A model generated the notes under the pieces. That model was not told the origin of the DNA. It saw only the letters and a program-made list of their open reading frames with translations, and did no database searches. A DNA stretch of 64,000 nt, from assembly GCF_029892515.1 (NCBI RefSeq), contig NZ_JARXVF010000001.1:1860001-1924000 (forward strand). Direction: 5' to 3'. Both the position numbers and the translations under genes were made by a program. Origin of the DNA: Pseudaminobacter soli (ex Li et al. 2025). Its GTDB lineage: Bacteria > Pseudomonadota > Alphaproteobacteria > Rhizobiales > Rhizobiaceae. Of this stretch, positions 53,058-62,088 are shown in pieces. Numbering within the stretch: the first letter of the stretch is position 1; each line of letters begins with the position of its first letter.

Positions 53058-55520
53058 CTATTTGACGCGGGGTTTTGCGCGCGCCGTCGCCTGCGCCGAC
53101 AAGGGATCGTCGGGCCAGACATGCTTCGGATAACGGCCGCGCATGTCGGAGCGCACATCGGCCCAGGAGCCACGCCAGAAACCCGGCAGGTCGCGCGTGG
53201 TCTGGATCGGCCGATGCGCGGGCGACAGCAGCTCCAGCGTCAGCGGCACCGTGCCGCCGGCGATCGAGGGATGCTTGTCGAGGCCAAAGAGTTCCTGCAC
53301 GCGGATGGCCAGCACCGGCCATTCGCCCTCATAGTCGATCGGCACGCGGCTGCCCGAGGGTGCGTCGAAATGAGTCGGCGCCAGCGCACCCAGCTTCCGC
53401 TGCAGGTCGTGCGGCACCAGCGACGAGAGCGCATCGTGCAGAACGCCCGCGCCGATGCGGGCAAAGCTGGCCTCGCCGTTGAGGAAGGGCAGCAGCCAGT
53501 CGTCGAGCGTGGCGATGAGCGCCTCGTCCGACATGTCGGGCCAGGGCGCGCCTAGGCCGGTGTGCAGCCATTGCAGGCGATGGCGCAGGATCTCGGCTTC
53601 CTTGCCCCAGTTGAGTAGCGACAAGCCGTGGGTCTTCAGCGCCTCGATGATGGCGCGGTCGGCGTCCGGACCGGAAGGTGCCGGCAGCATGCGCTCGGAC
53701 AGGGTGATTGCGCCGAGCCGCACCGTCTCGCGCACGCGCACGGCGCGCTTGTCGGGATCGAAGGCGCTTTCCAGCTTCTTTTCGATGTGGTGGCCGAGCA
53801 CCGCGCGGATCTCGACCTCGGAGACGGCGGCTGCGGCGGCAATGCGCGCATTCTGCGCCTTGCCCTGCATGTCGGCCACGACGAGATATGCCTCGCCGGC
53901 AAGCGGATCGGCGGCCTCCAGCATCGCGCCGCTGCCATTGGCGAGCACAAAACGGCCGCGTTCGCCGCGCGCCTTGGCAACGCGGTCGGGCCACGCGCGC
54001 AGAAGGAGCGCGCCGGCCGTTTCTGGTGCGGCGGCTTGGCCGCCGCCATTTGCTGCCCGCGCCAGCCTTTCCGCCAATTGTTTCGCCGCCACCGCGCGCG
54101 GTGATTTCTCGCCCATGAAGCGCGACAGGCGGCGCTCCAGATCGACGCTGTCGCCGCCAAGGCCGCGCTCGGTGAGCAGCACGGCGAGCCGCGCGGCTGG
54201 GAGCCCCTGCCCTTCCCGCGCCGCCTCGGCCACCATGTGCGCGAGCCGCACCGGCAAAGCGAGCTTGCGCATCGCGGCGCCGGCGTCCGTCAGCCGCCCA
54301 TTCGCATCGATGGCGTCGAGCTCGGTGAGCAGCGTCCGCGCCTCTGAAAGCGCGGGCCCGGGCGGCGGGTCGAGGAAGGAAAGAGTTGCCGGATCGGCGA
54401 CGCCGAAGGCAGCGCAATCGAGCATCAGGCCCGAGAGGTCGGCTTCCAGAATTTCCGGCGGCGTGAAGGCGGGAAGCGCTGCGGTCTGCTCGGCGCGCCA
54501 GAGGCGGACGGCAACGCCCGGCTCGGTGCGGCCGGCGCGGCCGGCGCGCTGGTCGGCCGAGGCGCGGGAGACGCGCACGGTTTCCAGCCGGGTGAGACCG
54601 CTGGCCGGCTCGTAGCGCGGCAGGCGCGACAGGCCGGAATCGATGACCACCCGCACGCCATCGATGGTGATGGAGGTTTCGGCGATCGCGGTCGCCAGCA
54701 CCACCTTGCGGCGGCCCGCCGGTGCGGGCTTGATCGCGGCATCCTGCGTCTTGGCATCCAGCATGCCGTAGAGCGGCACGATGTCTGTATCGGCACCGAT
54801 GCGGCCCTCCAGGCGCTCGCGCGTGCGCTCGATCTCGCGCTGGCCGGGCAGGAAGGCAAGCACGCTCCCGGGTTCGTCGGCCAGCGCCTCGCGCACGGCC
54901 TTGGCCATGGCATCCTCGACGGGCGTGCCGGCCGGCCGCTCCTGATAACGGACATCAATGGGAAAACTGCGGCCTTCGCTTTCGATGACCGGCACCTCGC
55001 CGAGCAGGCTCGCCACGCGCGCGCCGTCGAGCGTCGCCGACATGACCAGCAGCCGCAGCTCGGGGCGCAATGCGCCCTGCACATCGAGCGCCAGCGCAAG
55101 GCCGAAATCGCCGTCCAGCGAGCGCTCGTGGAACTCGTCGAAGATGACCGCCGAGATGCCCTTGAGCTCGGGATCGTCGAGGATCATGCGCGCCAAAATG
55201 CCTTCGGTGACGACAAGGATTTTTGTCCGCGCCGACTGCTTGCTCTCCATGCGCATGGCATAGCCGACCGTGCCGCCGGGCTCCTCGCCCAAAAGCTGCG
55301 CCATGCGGCGCGCGGCGGCCCGGGCGGCCAGGCGGCGCGGCTCCAAGAGCAGGATCTTGCCACCGCCCAGCCAGGGCGCTTCGAGCAGCGCCAGTGGCAC
55401 CAGCGTGGTCTTGCCAGCACCTGGCGGCGCTACCAGCACCGCGCTCGATTTGGTGGCGAGCGCATCGGCAAGCGCCGGCAGGACGACGGTGACGGGAAGC
55501 TCGGGCAGGTTTTTCGGCAT
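53058..55520 (-). CDS. hrpB: ATP-dependent helicase HrpB
   Basis: Cytoplasmic DEAH-type (DEFH here) RNA helicase-like ATPase of 820 residues. Walker A VAPPGAGKTT is at about 30-39, motif II FDEFHERSLD at about 126-135, motif III MSATLDG at about 157-163, and motif VI SADQRAGRAGRTEPG near 318-332. A long HrpB-specific C-terminal region follows (about 470-820). Cell role is not settled in most bacteria. The start overlaps the stop of the upstream ABC ATPase gene by one base (TAATG), so it is probably translated from the same message. Confidence 0.94.
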   Translation of the reverse strand: MPKNLPELPVTVVLPALADALATKSSAVLVAPPGAGKTTLVPLALLEAPWLGGGKILLLEPRRLAARAAARRMAQLLGEEPGGTVGYAMRMESKQSARTKILVVTEGILARMILDDPELKGISAVIFDEFHERSLDGDFGLALALDVQGALRPELRLLVMSATLDGARVASLLGEVPVIESEGRSFPIDVRYQERPAGTPVEDAMAKAVREALADEPGSVLAFLPGQREIERTRERLEGRIGADTDIVPLYGMLDAKTQDAAIKPAPAGRRKVVLATAIAETSITIDGVRVVIDSGLSRLPRYEPASGLTRLETVRVSRASADQRAGRAGRTEPGVAVRLWRAEQTAALPAFTPPEILEADLSGLMLDCAAFGVADPATLSFLDPPPGPALSEARTLLTELDAIDANGRLTDAGAAMRKLALPVRLAHMVAEAAREGQGLPAARLAVLLTERGLGGDSVDLERRLSRFMGEKSPRAVAAKQLAERLARAANGGGQAAAPETAGALLLRAWPDRVAKARGERGRFVLANGSGAMLEAADPLAGEAYLVVADMQGKAQNARIAAAAAVSEVEIRAVLGHHIEKKLESAFDPDKRAVRVRETVRLGAITLSERMLPAPSGPDADRAIIEALKTHGLSLLNWGKEAEILRHRLQWLHTGLGAPWPDMSDEALIATLDDWLLPFLNGEASFARIGAGVLHDALSSLVPHDLQRKLGALAPTHFDAPSGSRVPIDYEGEWPVLAIRVQELFGLDKHPSIAGGTVPLTLELLSPAHRPIQTTRDLPGFWRGSWADVRSDMRGRYPKHVWPDDPLSAQATARAKPRVK

Positions 55521-56164
55521 TACTCGGTCCCGATCCGGATGACGGCGCCGCCGGCAGCTTCGGCGTCGGCCTCGTCATGCGTCACCAGCAAAACCGGCAG
55601 GCCACCGGCCCGCGCCTTCGAAAACACCAGCTCGCGGATCTGGCCGCGCAGGTTGGCGTCCAGCTTGGAAAAGGGTTCGTCCAGCAGCAGCATGCGCGGC
55701 GAGGACAGCAGCGCCCGCGCCAGCGCCACGCGCGCCTTCTGCCCGCCCGACAGCGTGTCGGGATCGCGCGCGGCCATGCCGCCGAGGCCGACGCCTTCGA
55801 GCGCCGCCTCGGCGAGCGCTGTGCGCGCGGCCTTGCCCTTCACGGTTTCAGGAATGGCGAAGACGAGATTGCCGCCGACCGACATGTGCGGAAACAGCAG
55901 CGGATCCTGGAACAGGATGCCGGCGTGGCGATCCTCGGCCGGCAGGGCGGTGAGCTCAATGTCGCCGGAGAAGACGCGGCCGGACGCCTGGAAGGCCGGG
56001 GGCAAAAACCCGCCGATATAGGCGAGCAGCGAGGACTTTCCCGAGCCGGACGGCCCCATGACGGTAAGCACTTTGCCGGGCGCGACGCTATGCGTGACCG
56101 AAACGAGCCTGTGCCCGTTCAGCGCGATCGTCACATCGTCCAGAAAGAGCCCGTTTTCGGCCAT
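55520..56164 (-). CDS. ynjD: ABC transporter ATP-binding protein (YnjD-like)
   Basis: Cytoplasmic ATPase of 214 residues for the importer encoded just upstream. Walker A GPSGSGKSS is at about 37-45, the Q-loop in ILFQDPLLF at about 82-90, signature LSGGQKARVALARAL at about 137-151, Walker B MLLLDEPFSKLD at about 156-167, and the switch His in VTHDEADAEA. It resembles ThiQ and YnjD. ATG at 56164 is preceded by an in-frame GTG at 56167, either of which may be used. It lies 47 bases after the permease gene and overlaps hrpB by one base. Confidence 0.88.
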   Translation of the reverse strand: MAENGLFLDDVTIALNGHRLVSVTHSVAPGKVLTVMGPSGSGKSSLLAYIGGFLPPAFQASGRVFSGDIELTALPAEDRHAGILFQDPLLFPHMSVGGNLVFAIPETVKGKAARTALAEAALEGVGLGGMAARDPDTLSGGQKARVALARALLSSPRMLLLDEPFSKLDANLRGQIRELVFSKARAGGLPVLLVTHDEADAEAAGGAVIRIGTE

Positions 56165-56210
56165 CACCCCAACCGGTTTTTTTTGCTGCCTGCCGCGCTG
56201 GCGGAGGTTG

Positions 56211-57890
56211 TCACACCCGCATGGCGCGGCGGTGCCGGAATATCAGCGCGGGCAGGATCGTTGCAACCGCAAAGCCTATCGCCGGCAGCACCATCTGCAC
56301 GAAGGCATAGACACCGATGATGCGGCGGTTGCCGCCCGAGGCCAGCGCCACCGCCTCAGTGGTGATCGTCTCCAGCCGGCCGGCGCCGATAAGCACGGTG
56401 GGCAGATAGAGCCCGATGGAGACCGCGAAGCCGACAGCAGCCGCGACCAGTATCGCGCGCAGCAGCATCGGCAGCCGGACGGAGACGAGCGTTTGCAAGC
56501 GCGATTTGCCGAGCCCTGCAGCGACCGCCTCGAAGCGCGGGTCGAAGGCGCGCCAGGGATCGGCGAGCGACAGGAACACATAGGGCATGACGAAGACGAG
56601 ATGCACCAGCACCAACGCGGGCAGGCTGGCGACCGTGCCGGTGACGACGAAGAGAAGCTGTAGCCCGAACAGGAAGGCGACCTGCGGCACGATCAGCGGC
56701 AGATATATGAGCCACATCGCGCGGCGGCCGGCGATGCGGCCGGTACGGTTTTCGTTGACGAGGCAAAGCAGGGTCAGCGCCACCGCAATCAGCGTCGAGA
56801 GCGTGGCGACCAGCAGCGTGACGCCAAGCGGGCCGGCTATGCGGGGTGCTGCGGCGATCCAGCTTTTGAGGACAAAACTGTCGGGCAGCGCATTGGGGAA
56901 TTGCCACAGCCCGGCGACCGACCACAGCGCCAGCGTGGCCAGGCCCGCGAAGGTGAAGAGCGCGGCCAGGAACATGCCGGCAAAGGCGGCGCGCCCTGCC
57001 CACGCATCGCTGCGAAAGCGCAGGCCACGCGCGCAGGCGTGGTCGCGCAGCCATGCACCAAGCCGCTCGAGCCCGATCCAGAGGAGGATGGCTGCGGCGG
57101 TCACGGCAAGCTGCAGCAACGCGCCGGCGGAAGCGAAGAAGCGCATCGACAGTTCGGGATCGTTCATCCAGTGCAGCAGCCGCACGGCGAGCGGCGCGGG
57201 CGTGGTGGGGCCGAGGATGATGGCGACATCGACGACCGAGCTCGAGAAGGCGATGACGGCAAAGACCGCCAGCCTGATCTGGCGATAGAGCGGCGGCCAG
57301 ATGCCGTAGGCAAAACCGGCGATGCGGCCATAGCCGAGCGAGGCAGCGAGGCGGCGTGTGCGGAAAAGATCGACCTGCGGCAGCGCGGCGAGCGCGATAA
57401 GCAGCAGGAAGGGGATTTCCTTCATCACCAGCCCCGCCATCATCGAGATCGCAAGCGGGTCGTTGACGATCAGCAGGTCGGGGGGCTGTTGCCAGCCGGT
57501 GAGGCCGGGCGAGACCAGTCGTGCGAGCATCCCCGACGGTGCGATGAGGAAAGCCAGCCCGAATGCGGCCGCGGCATGCGGCACCGACAGGAGCGGCGAG
57601 ACCAGATGCTGGATGCGCGAGAAGGTTTTGGACCCGGCAAAGGCGGCGATGAACAGCGCGACCGTGGCGAGCGAGATGGCGGCGGTGATCAGACCGGGGA
57701 TGAGGCTGAGCAGAACCGAGGCGGTAAGGCCGGGCTGAGAGAGAAGTTGCATGACATGCGCGAGCGTAAAAGCCTCGCCGCCCAGCGCCGGCAGGTAGCC
57801 GAACGCCGGCAGCAGCGTGCCGGCAAGCCCGGCGAGGATCGGACCGGCCAAGAGCAGGATCGCCAGCGGCGGGCCGAGCCGGGCTAGCAT
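56211..57890 (-). CDS. ynjC: ABC transporter fused double permease (YnjC-like)
   Basis: Inner-membrane protein of 559 residues made of two BPD_transp_1 modules in one chain, with about twelve hydrophobic segments. Each half carries a permease-type loop before its last segments (near 185-215 and 460-490, the latter as GLGKSRLQTLVSVRLPMLLR, in parts GLGKSRLQT and LPMLLR). This fused layout matches YnjC/ThiP-type importers, so one chain makes the whole channel. The substrate is unknown. The gap to the upstream binding-protein gene is filled by a 36-bp perfect inverted repeat. Confidence 0.88.
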   Translation of the reverse strand: MLARLGPPLAILLLAGPILAGLAGTLLPAFGYLPALGGEAFTLAHVMQLLSQPGLTASVLLSLIPGLITAAISLATVALFIAAFAGSKTFSRIQHLVSPLLSVPHAAAAFGLAFLIAPSGMLARLVSPGLTGWQQPPDLLIVNDPLAISMMAGLVMKEIPFLLLIALAALPQVDLFRTRRLAASLGYGRIAGFAYGIWPPLYRQIRLAVFAVIAFSSSVVDVAIILGPTTPAPLAVRLLHWMNDPELSMRFFASAGALLQLAVTAAAILLWIGLERLGAWLRDHACARGLRFRSDAWAGRAAFAGMFLAALFTFAGLATLALWSVAGLWQFPNALPDSFVLKSWIAAAPRIAGPLGVTLLVATLSTLIAVALTLLCLVNENRTGRIAGRRAMWLIYLPLIVPQVAFLFGLQLLFVVTGTVASLPALVLVHLVFVMPYVFLSLADPWRAFDPRFEAVAAGLGKSRLQTLVSVRLPMLLRAILVAAAVGFAVSIGLYLPTVLIGAGRLETITTEAVALASGGNRRIIGVYAFVQMVLPAIGFAVATILPALIFRHRRAMRV

Positions 57891-57932
57891 GGCGATGAGC
57901 CAGAAGATGGAGGCGCTCTACGTTGCCCCCAT

Positions 57933-58072
57933 CTGGCCTGCCGGCCATCTCCCCCACAAGGGGGGAGATCAGCTGTCATCGCGGCTTTCGCCAATCTCCG
58001 GTGGTGGAGAACGGGCGGTGTCGCCAAAGCTGCCAGTCTCCCCCCTTGTGGGGGAGATGGCCGGCAGGCCAG
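57933..58072. repeat. Long perfect inverted repeat between ynjB and ynjC
   Basis: Two 36-base arms, 57933-57968 and 58037-58072, are exact reverse complements (each contains CTGGCCTGCCGGCCATCTCC or its complement) around a 68-base centre. The complementarity continues outward through CCCCCAT/CCCCCCT-type sequence to about 57925-58080. It lies in the 247-base gap between two genes of one likely operon. It looks like a rhizobial intergenic palindromic repeat. Confidence 0.8.
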
Positions 58073-58137
58073 AGGGGGGCGCCGTCCCGCCAACAGAAAT
58101 CGCAGTCCCGCCAACCGATCAACCACCTCGCCGGCCC

Positions 58138-59358
58138 CTAATCCCCCACCCCGTAGCGGCGTTTCCATTCCGCCTCCAGGCGCACCATCCAGCTCGGATG
58201 CGGCTCGTCAATGGCCGGGCCGAGCTCGTCCGGCTTCAGCGTGGCAATGCCGAGATCGAGCGCGTCGAAGCGGGCGCGGTCGGCGGCGTCGAGCTTGGCC
58301 ATCGAAAGCACGGTCGGGTCGCCCCACACTTTCGGGTCCTGCTTGCGCGCCTGCGCCTCGGGCGACAGCAGGAAATCGGCCGCCACCAGCGCGCCGGCCT
58401 TGGCCGAGGCGTTGTAGGGAACCGCGAGGAAATGGGTGTTGGCCAGCGTGCCGGCCGGGAAGGTGAAGGAGCGCACAGTGCCGGGCAGCTCGCCATTGGC
58501 GATACCGCTCGAAGCCTCCGACGGATTGAAGGCGAAGATGATGTCGAGCTCGCCATCGGCCAGAAGCTGCTTCATCGCCGGGTAGTTTTGCGGATAGGCG
58601 CGGCCCGCGCGCCAGAGCACAGGCTTCAGCTCGTCGAGATAGGCAAAGAGCGGCGCCGTGACCTGATCGAACGACGCCTCATCGACCGGCTTTTGCAGCA
58701 CCGAGCGGTCGGCCACCAGCTCGGACAGCACCTGCTTTAGGAAGGACAGGCCCATGAAATCCGGCGGCTGCGGATAGGAGAAGCGCCCCTGATGCGCCTT
58801 CGCCCAGGCGAGCAATTCCTTGGCTGATTTCGGCAGACTGGCGGGATCGGTGCGCGCCGTGTCGTAGAAGAAGACCAGCTTGGCCATGCCCCAGGGGCTC
58901 TCCAGCCCCTCGACCGGGACGGTGAAATCGGTGCGAATGGTCGGCTTGTTCTCGACGTCGACATATTTCCAGTTGGGCAGTTTTTCGGCCCAGCCGGGCG
59001 ACATCAACAGGCCCTGTTGTTTCATGGCGGCAAAGTTCTCGCCATTGATCCAGATGAGGTCGACGGTGCCGTTCTCGTTGCGGCCGGCGGCCTTCTCGGC
59101 CACCACCTTGGCGACCGCATTGGCGGTGTCGTCGAGCTTCACATGGACGAGCTTGACGCCATAGCGTTTCTGCAGCTCGCCGCCCGCCCATTCGAGATAG
59201 GCGTTGATGTTTTCCGACCCGCCCCAGGCGTTGAAATAGACGGTCTCCCCCTTGGCCTCTGCCAACACCTCGTCCCATTTCGCCGGATCGGGATTGCCGG
59301 CCAGCGCCTGAAGCGTCAGCGCACATACGGATATCGCAGCCAGAAGCAGTCGTTTCAT
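58138..59358 (-). CDS. ynjB: ABC transporter substrate-binding protein (YnjB-like)
   Basis: Periplasmic binding protein of 406 residues. Signal peptide residues 1-20 end QALA, with the mature protein starting GNPDPAKWDEV. The body begins with the YFNAWGGSENINAYLEW stretch (about 41-57) that is characteristic of YnjB. Substrate unknown: the E. coli ynjBCD system has been suggested to be thiamine-related, without proof. It is first in the gene set ynjB-ynjC-ynjD-hrpB. On the other side it diverges from the DUF1045-phnMN genes, which raises but does not prove a phosphonate-related role. Confidence 0.88.
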   Translation of the reverse strand: MKRLLLAAISVCALTLQALAGNPDPAKWDEVLAEAKGETVYFNAWGGSENINAYLEWAGGELQKRYGVKLVHVKLDDTANAVAKVVAEKAAGRNENGTVDLIWINGENFAAMKQQGLLMSPGWAEKLPNWKYVDVENKPTIRTDFTVPVEGLESPWGMAKLVFFYDTARTDPASLPKSAKELLAWAKAHQGRFSYPQPPDFMGLSFLKQVLSELVADRSVLQKPVDEASFDQVTAPLFAYLDELKPVLWRAGRAYPQNYPAMKQLLADGELDIIFAFNPSEASSGIANGELPGTVRSFTFPAGTLANTHFLAVPYNASAKAGALVAADFLLSPEAQARKQDPKVWGDPTVLSMAKLDAADRARFDALDLGIATLKPDELGPAIDEPHPSWMVRLEAEWKRRYGVGD

Positions 59359-59529
59359 CGAATTCCCCCTTCGAAATGGCGTCCCCTGCCCGCAAGATTG
59401 AGCATTTTGCGCGAAATCCGGTCAATGCGCGACGTCCCCGCCCGTGCTCACTTCGGCGTGAGAAATGTGGCAAAGGCGCTACGTTCTGCATTGCGCCCTG
59501 CCCTCGGCGGCGGATGACTTGCCATGACT

Positions 59530-59560
59530 TGTCTGATAATACCGACAAATTATTCAGACA
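59530..59560 (+). promoter_or_regulatory. Inverted repeat upstream of the phn genes
   Basis: TGTCTGA (59530-59536) and TCAGACA (59554-59560) form a perfect 7-bp inverted repeat with a 17-base centre that continues imperfectly (ATAAT / ATTATT). It lies 57 bases before the DUF1045 start. It is a candidate operator for a phosphonate regulator or a hairpin in the leader; the binding factor is unknown. Confidence 0.4.
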
Positions 59561-59616
59561 TTCGTCAATCCGTCATGCAAATCGCCTATGGCATCGGCGC
59601 AGGCGAGGAAAACACC

Positions 59617-60324
59617 ATGCGTTATGCGATTTATTTCACCCCCGGCCCCGACGATGCGCTGACCCGCATCGCAGCGAACTGGCTTGGCCGTGACCCCTTT
59701 ACCGGTGTGATCCACGAGGCGCCGGCGACCGAACAGTTGTCGGCAAACGAAGTTGCCTTCCACACTGCCGCGCCGCGCCGCTACGGCTTCCACGCCACGC
59801 TGAAGGCACCGTTCCGGCTGGCCGAGGGCGAAACCGAAGCCTCGCTCGACCAGGCGCTGGCCGACTATGCCGCAACCGTGGAGCCGGTGGTGCTGCCGCG
59901 CCTCGTCGTGGGCCAGATCGACGGCTTCTTCGCGCTGGTGCCGGGCGAATTCTCGCCCGCGCTCAACCTGTTCGCCGGCGACGTCGTTTCGGCCTTCGAC
60001 CGCTTCCGCGCGCCGCTGACCGAAAGGGAGATCGAGCGCCGCAACCCCGATTCCCTCACCCAGGCCGAGTTCCAAAATCTCTGCCAGTGGGGCTACCCCT
60101 ACGTCTTCGACACTTTCCGCTTCCACATGACGCTGACCGGCCGCGTGAATGGCGAGGACAGCACGAAACTGCGCGCGAGCATCGACGCGATGTTCGCCGA
60201 AGAACTCGACCGCCCCTTCGCCGTGAACGGGCTAGCCCTATTTGTCGAGCGCGAGCCCGGTGCCCCCTTCATGGTACACTCCCACCATGCGCTCGGCCGC
60301 CAGACCCAAAGAAAGACCGCCTGA
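59617..60324 (+). CDS. DUF1045 phosphonate-metabolism protein
   Basis: Cytoplasmic protein of 235 residues of the DUF1045 family (PF06299), which is found almost only in phosphonate (C-P lyase) gene clusters and has a 2H-phosphoesterase/RNA-ligase-like look. Paired H-x-T/S type motifs are visible: FHATLKAPF (about 52-60) and FHMTLTGRV (about 168-176), as in 2H enzymes. That suggests a cyclic-phosphate or related phosphoester reaction, which is inference. The start ATG at 59617 has GCGAGGAAA upstream. phnM follows after one base. Confidence 0.85.
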   Translation: MRYAIYFTPGPDDALTRIAANWLGRDPFTGVIHEAPATEQLSANEVAFHTAAPRRYGFHATLKAPFRLAEGETEASLDQALADYAATVEPVVLPRLVVGQIDGFFALVPGEFSPALNLFAGDVVSAFDRFRAPLTEREIERRNPDSLTQAEFQNLCQWGYPYVFDTFRFHMTLTGRVNGEDSTKLRASIDAMFAEELDRPFAVNGLALFVEREPGAPFMVHSHHALGRQTQRKTA

Positions 60325-60325
60325 G

Positions 60326-61465
60326 ATGACGACCGAAACGACATTGACCAATGCCCGCATCGTGCTTGCCGACGAGATCGTCGACGGCTCGGTGCTGATC
60401 CGCGACGGCAAGATCGCCGATGTCTCCGCCGGCAACGTCCGGACGGGCGACGATATGGAAGGCGACTACGTCATCCCCGGCCTGGTTGAGCTGCACACCG
60501 ACCACCTTGAAGGCCACTATGCGCCGCGCCCGAAAGTGCGCTGGAACCCGATCGCCTCGGTGCTGGCGCATGACGCACAAGTTGCCACCGCTGGCATCAC
60601 CACGGTGCTCGACGCGCTGCGCGTGGGGCTGGACATCGATTCGGACATCACGGCCGTCGACATGCGCAAGCTGGCCGACGCCATCGAGGACAGCGTGCGC
60701 AACGACCGCCTGCGCGCCGACCATTACATCCACCTGCGCTGCGAGGTTTCGGCGCCCGACTGCCAGAGCGGCTTCGAGCTGTTCCGCGGCGACGAGCGCG
60801 TGCGGCTGGCCTCGCTGATGGACCATGCGCCGGGACAGCGCCAGTTCGCCAGCTTCGAAGCCTATGCCGTCTACTACATGGGCAAGATGAAGATGACGGA
60901 GGAGCAGTTCCGCGCCTATTGCGAAAAGCGCATGGCGCAGTCGGCCGTTAATTCCGGCCCGAACCGGGAAGCGATCGCTGCCGCCTGCCACGAGCGCAGC
61001 ATCGTGCTGGCCAGCCATGACGACGCCACCACCGCCCACGTCGACGAGGCGATCGCGCAGGGCATCCGCGTTGCCGAATTCCCGACCACGCTCGAGGCGG
61101 CGCGCGCTTCCAAGCAGGCCGGCCTCGGCGTGCTGATGGGCGCGCCCAATGTGATGCGCGGCGGCTCGCATTCGGGCAATGTCTCGGCGCGCGAACTGGC
61201 CGAAAACGGCCTGCTCGACATTTTGTCCTCGGACTACATCCCCTTCAGCCTGATCCAATCGGCCTTCTTCCTCGGCGAAGTGGTGGACGCCATCTCGCTG
61301 CCGCAGGCCGTGGCCATGGTGTCGAAGACCCCGGCCGAAGCTGTTGGCCTCACCGATCGCGGCACAATCGAGATCGGCCGCCGCGCCGATATGGTGCGGG
61401 TGCGGGTGGACGAGCATGTGCCGGTGGTGCGCACCGTGTGGCGCGAAGGGCGCCGCGTGGCATGA
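60326..61465 (+). CDS. phnM: Alpha-D-ribose 1-methylphosphonate 5-triphosphate diphosphatase
   Basis: Cytoplasmic amidohydrolase-superfamily enzyme of 379 residues. In the C-P lyase pathway it removes pyrophosphate from ribosyl-phosphonate triphosphate to give the substrate of PhnJ. The metal motif VELHTDHLEGHYAPRP is at about 54-69. HDDATTAHVDEA (about 232-243) and GAPNVMRGGSHSGNVSA (about 273-289) are typical PhnM features. Translation is probably coupled to the gene upstream, whose stop is one base away, and to phnN through an ATGA overlap. The core genes phnGHIJ are not in the window. Confidence 0.92.
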   Translation: MTTETTLTNARIVLADEIVDGSVLIRDGKIADVSAGNVRTGDDMEGDYVIPGLVELHTDHLEGHYAPRPKVRWNPIASVLAHDAQVATAGITTVLDALRVGLDIDSDITAVDMRKLADAIEDSVRNDRLRADHYIHLRCEVSAPDCQSGFELFRGDERVRLASLMDHAPGQRQFASFEAYAVYYMGKMKMTEEQFRAYCEKRMAQSAVNSGPNREAIAAACHERSIVLASHDDATTAHVDEAIAQGIRVAEFPTTLEAARASKQAGLGVLMGAPNVMRGGSHSGNVSARELAENGLLDILSSDYIPFSLIQSAFFLGEVVDAISLPQAVAMVSKTPAEAVGLTDRGTIEIGRRADMVRVRVDEHVPVVRTVWREGRRVA

Positions 61466-62088
61466 TGGTCTCGGCCCTCATCGAACGCGAGCAGGCAAGC
61501 AGCGCCTTTCCCGTTCGCAATGGCGTGTTCATCGCCGTCGTCGGCCCGAGCGGCGCCGGCAAGGACACGATCATGGCCTATGCGCGTGATCGCTTTGCGA
61601 GCGAGGACAGCGTCGAGTTCGTCCGCCGCGTCATCACCCGCCCTTCCGACGGCGCGACCGAAGACCATGACACGCTGACTGAGCCGGCCTTCATCGAGGC
61701 CGAGGCGCGCGGCGCCTTCGCGCTCTCCTGGGAAGCGCATGGGCTGCGATACGGCATCCCGGCAAGCGTGGACGCCACGATAACCGATGGGCGCGTGGCG
61801 ATCGCCAACGCCTCGCGCGGCGCGATCCCCGCGCTGCGGGCGCGCTACGAGAACGTCGCGGTGGTGGAGATCACCGCGCGGCCGGAAATCCTGGCCGAGC
61901 GGCTTTCCGCACGCGGTCGCGAATCCCGTGAGGAAGTGCTGGCCCGGCTGGCGCGCGCAAGTGCTGTGGAGCTTTCGGGCGCGGGCGTCTCGACCATCGA
62001 CAACAGCGGCGGGAAGGAAATCGCCGGCGAGCGGTTTGTCGCGATCATTCGCAAGGCCATCGCCTTTGCCGATGTGGGAAGATTCTAG
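61462..62088 (+). CDS. phnN: Ribose 1,5-bisphosphokinase
   Basis: Cytoplasmic P-loop kinase of 208 residues, which phosphorylates ribose 1,5-bisphosphate to PRPP at the end of the C-P lyase pathway. Walker A GPSGAGKDT is at 28-36. The rest has a guanylate-kinase-like fold with RRVITRP (about 56-62) and EDHDTLTE (about 69-76). The start ATG overlaps the phnM stop; an ATGATG pair leaves 61462 or 61465 as start. It converges with a GFA-family gene, whose stop overlaps its own by 4 bases. Confidence 0.92.
   Translation: MMVSALIEREQASSAFPVRNGVFIAVVGPSGAGKDTIMAYARDRFASEDSVEFVRRVITRPSDGATEDHDTLTEPAFIEAEARGAFALSWEAHGLRYGIPASVDATITDGRVAIANASRGAIPALRARYENVAVVEITARPEILAERLSARGRESREEVLARLARASAVELSGAGVSTIDNSGGKEIAGERFVAIIRKAIAFADVGRF

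Noticed and set aside
59561-59600. Possible Pho box before the phn genes (CCGTCATGCAAATCGCC)
   Set aside because: Only one half resembles the CTGTCAT repeat; the second half at 11-bp spacing is not present.
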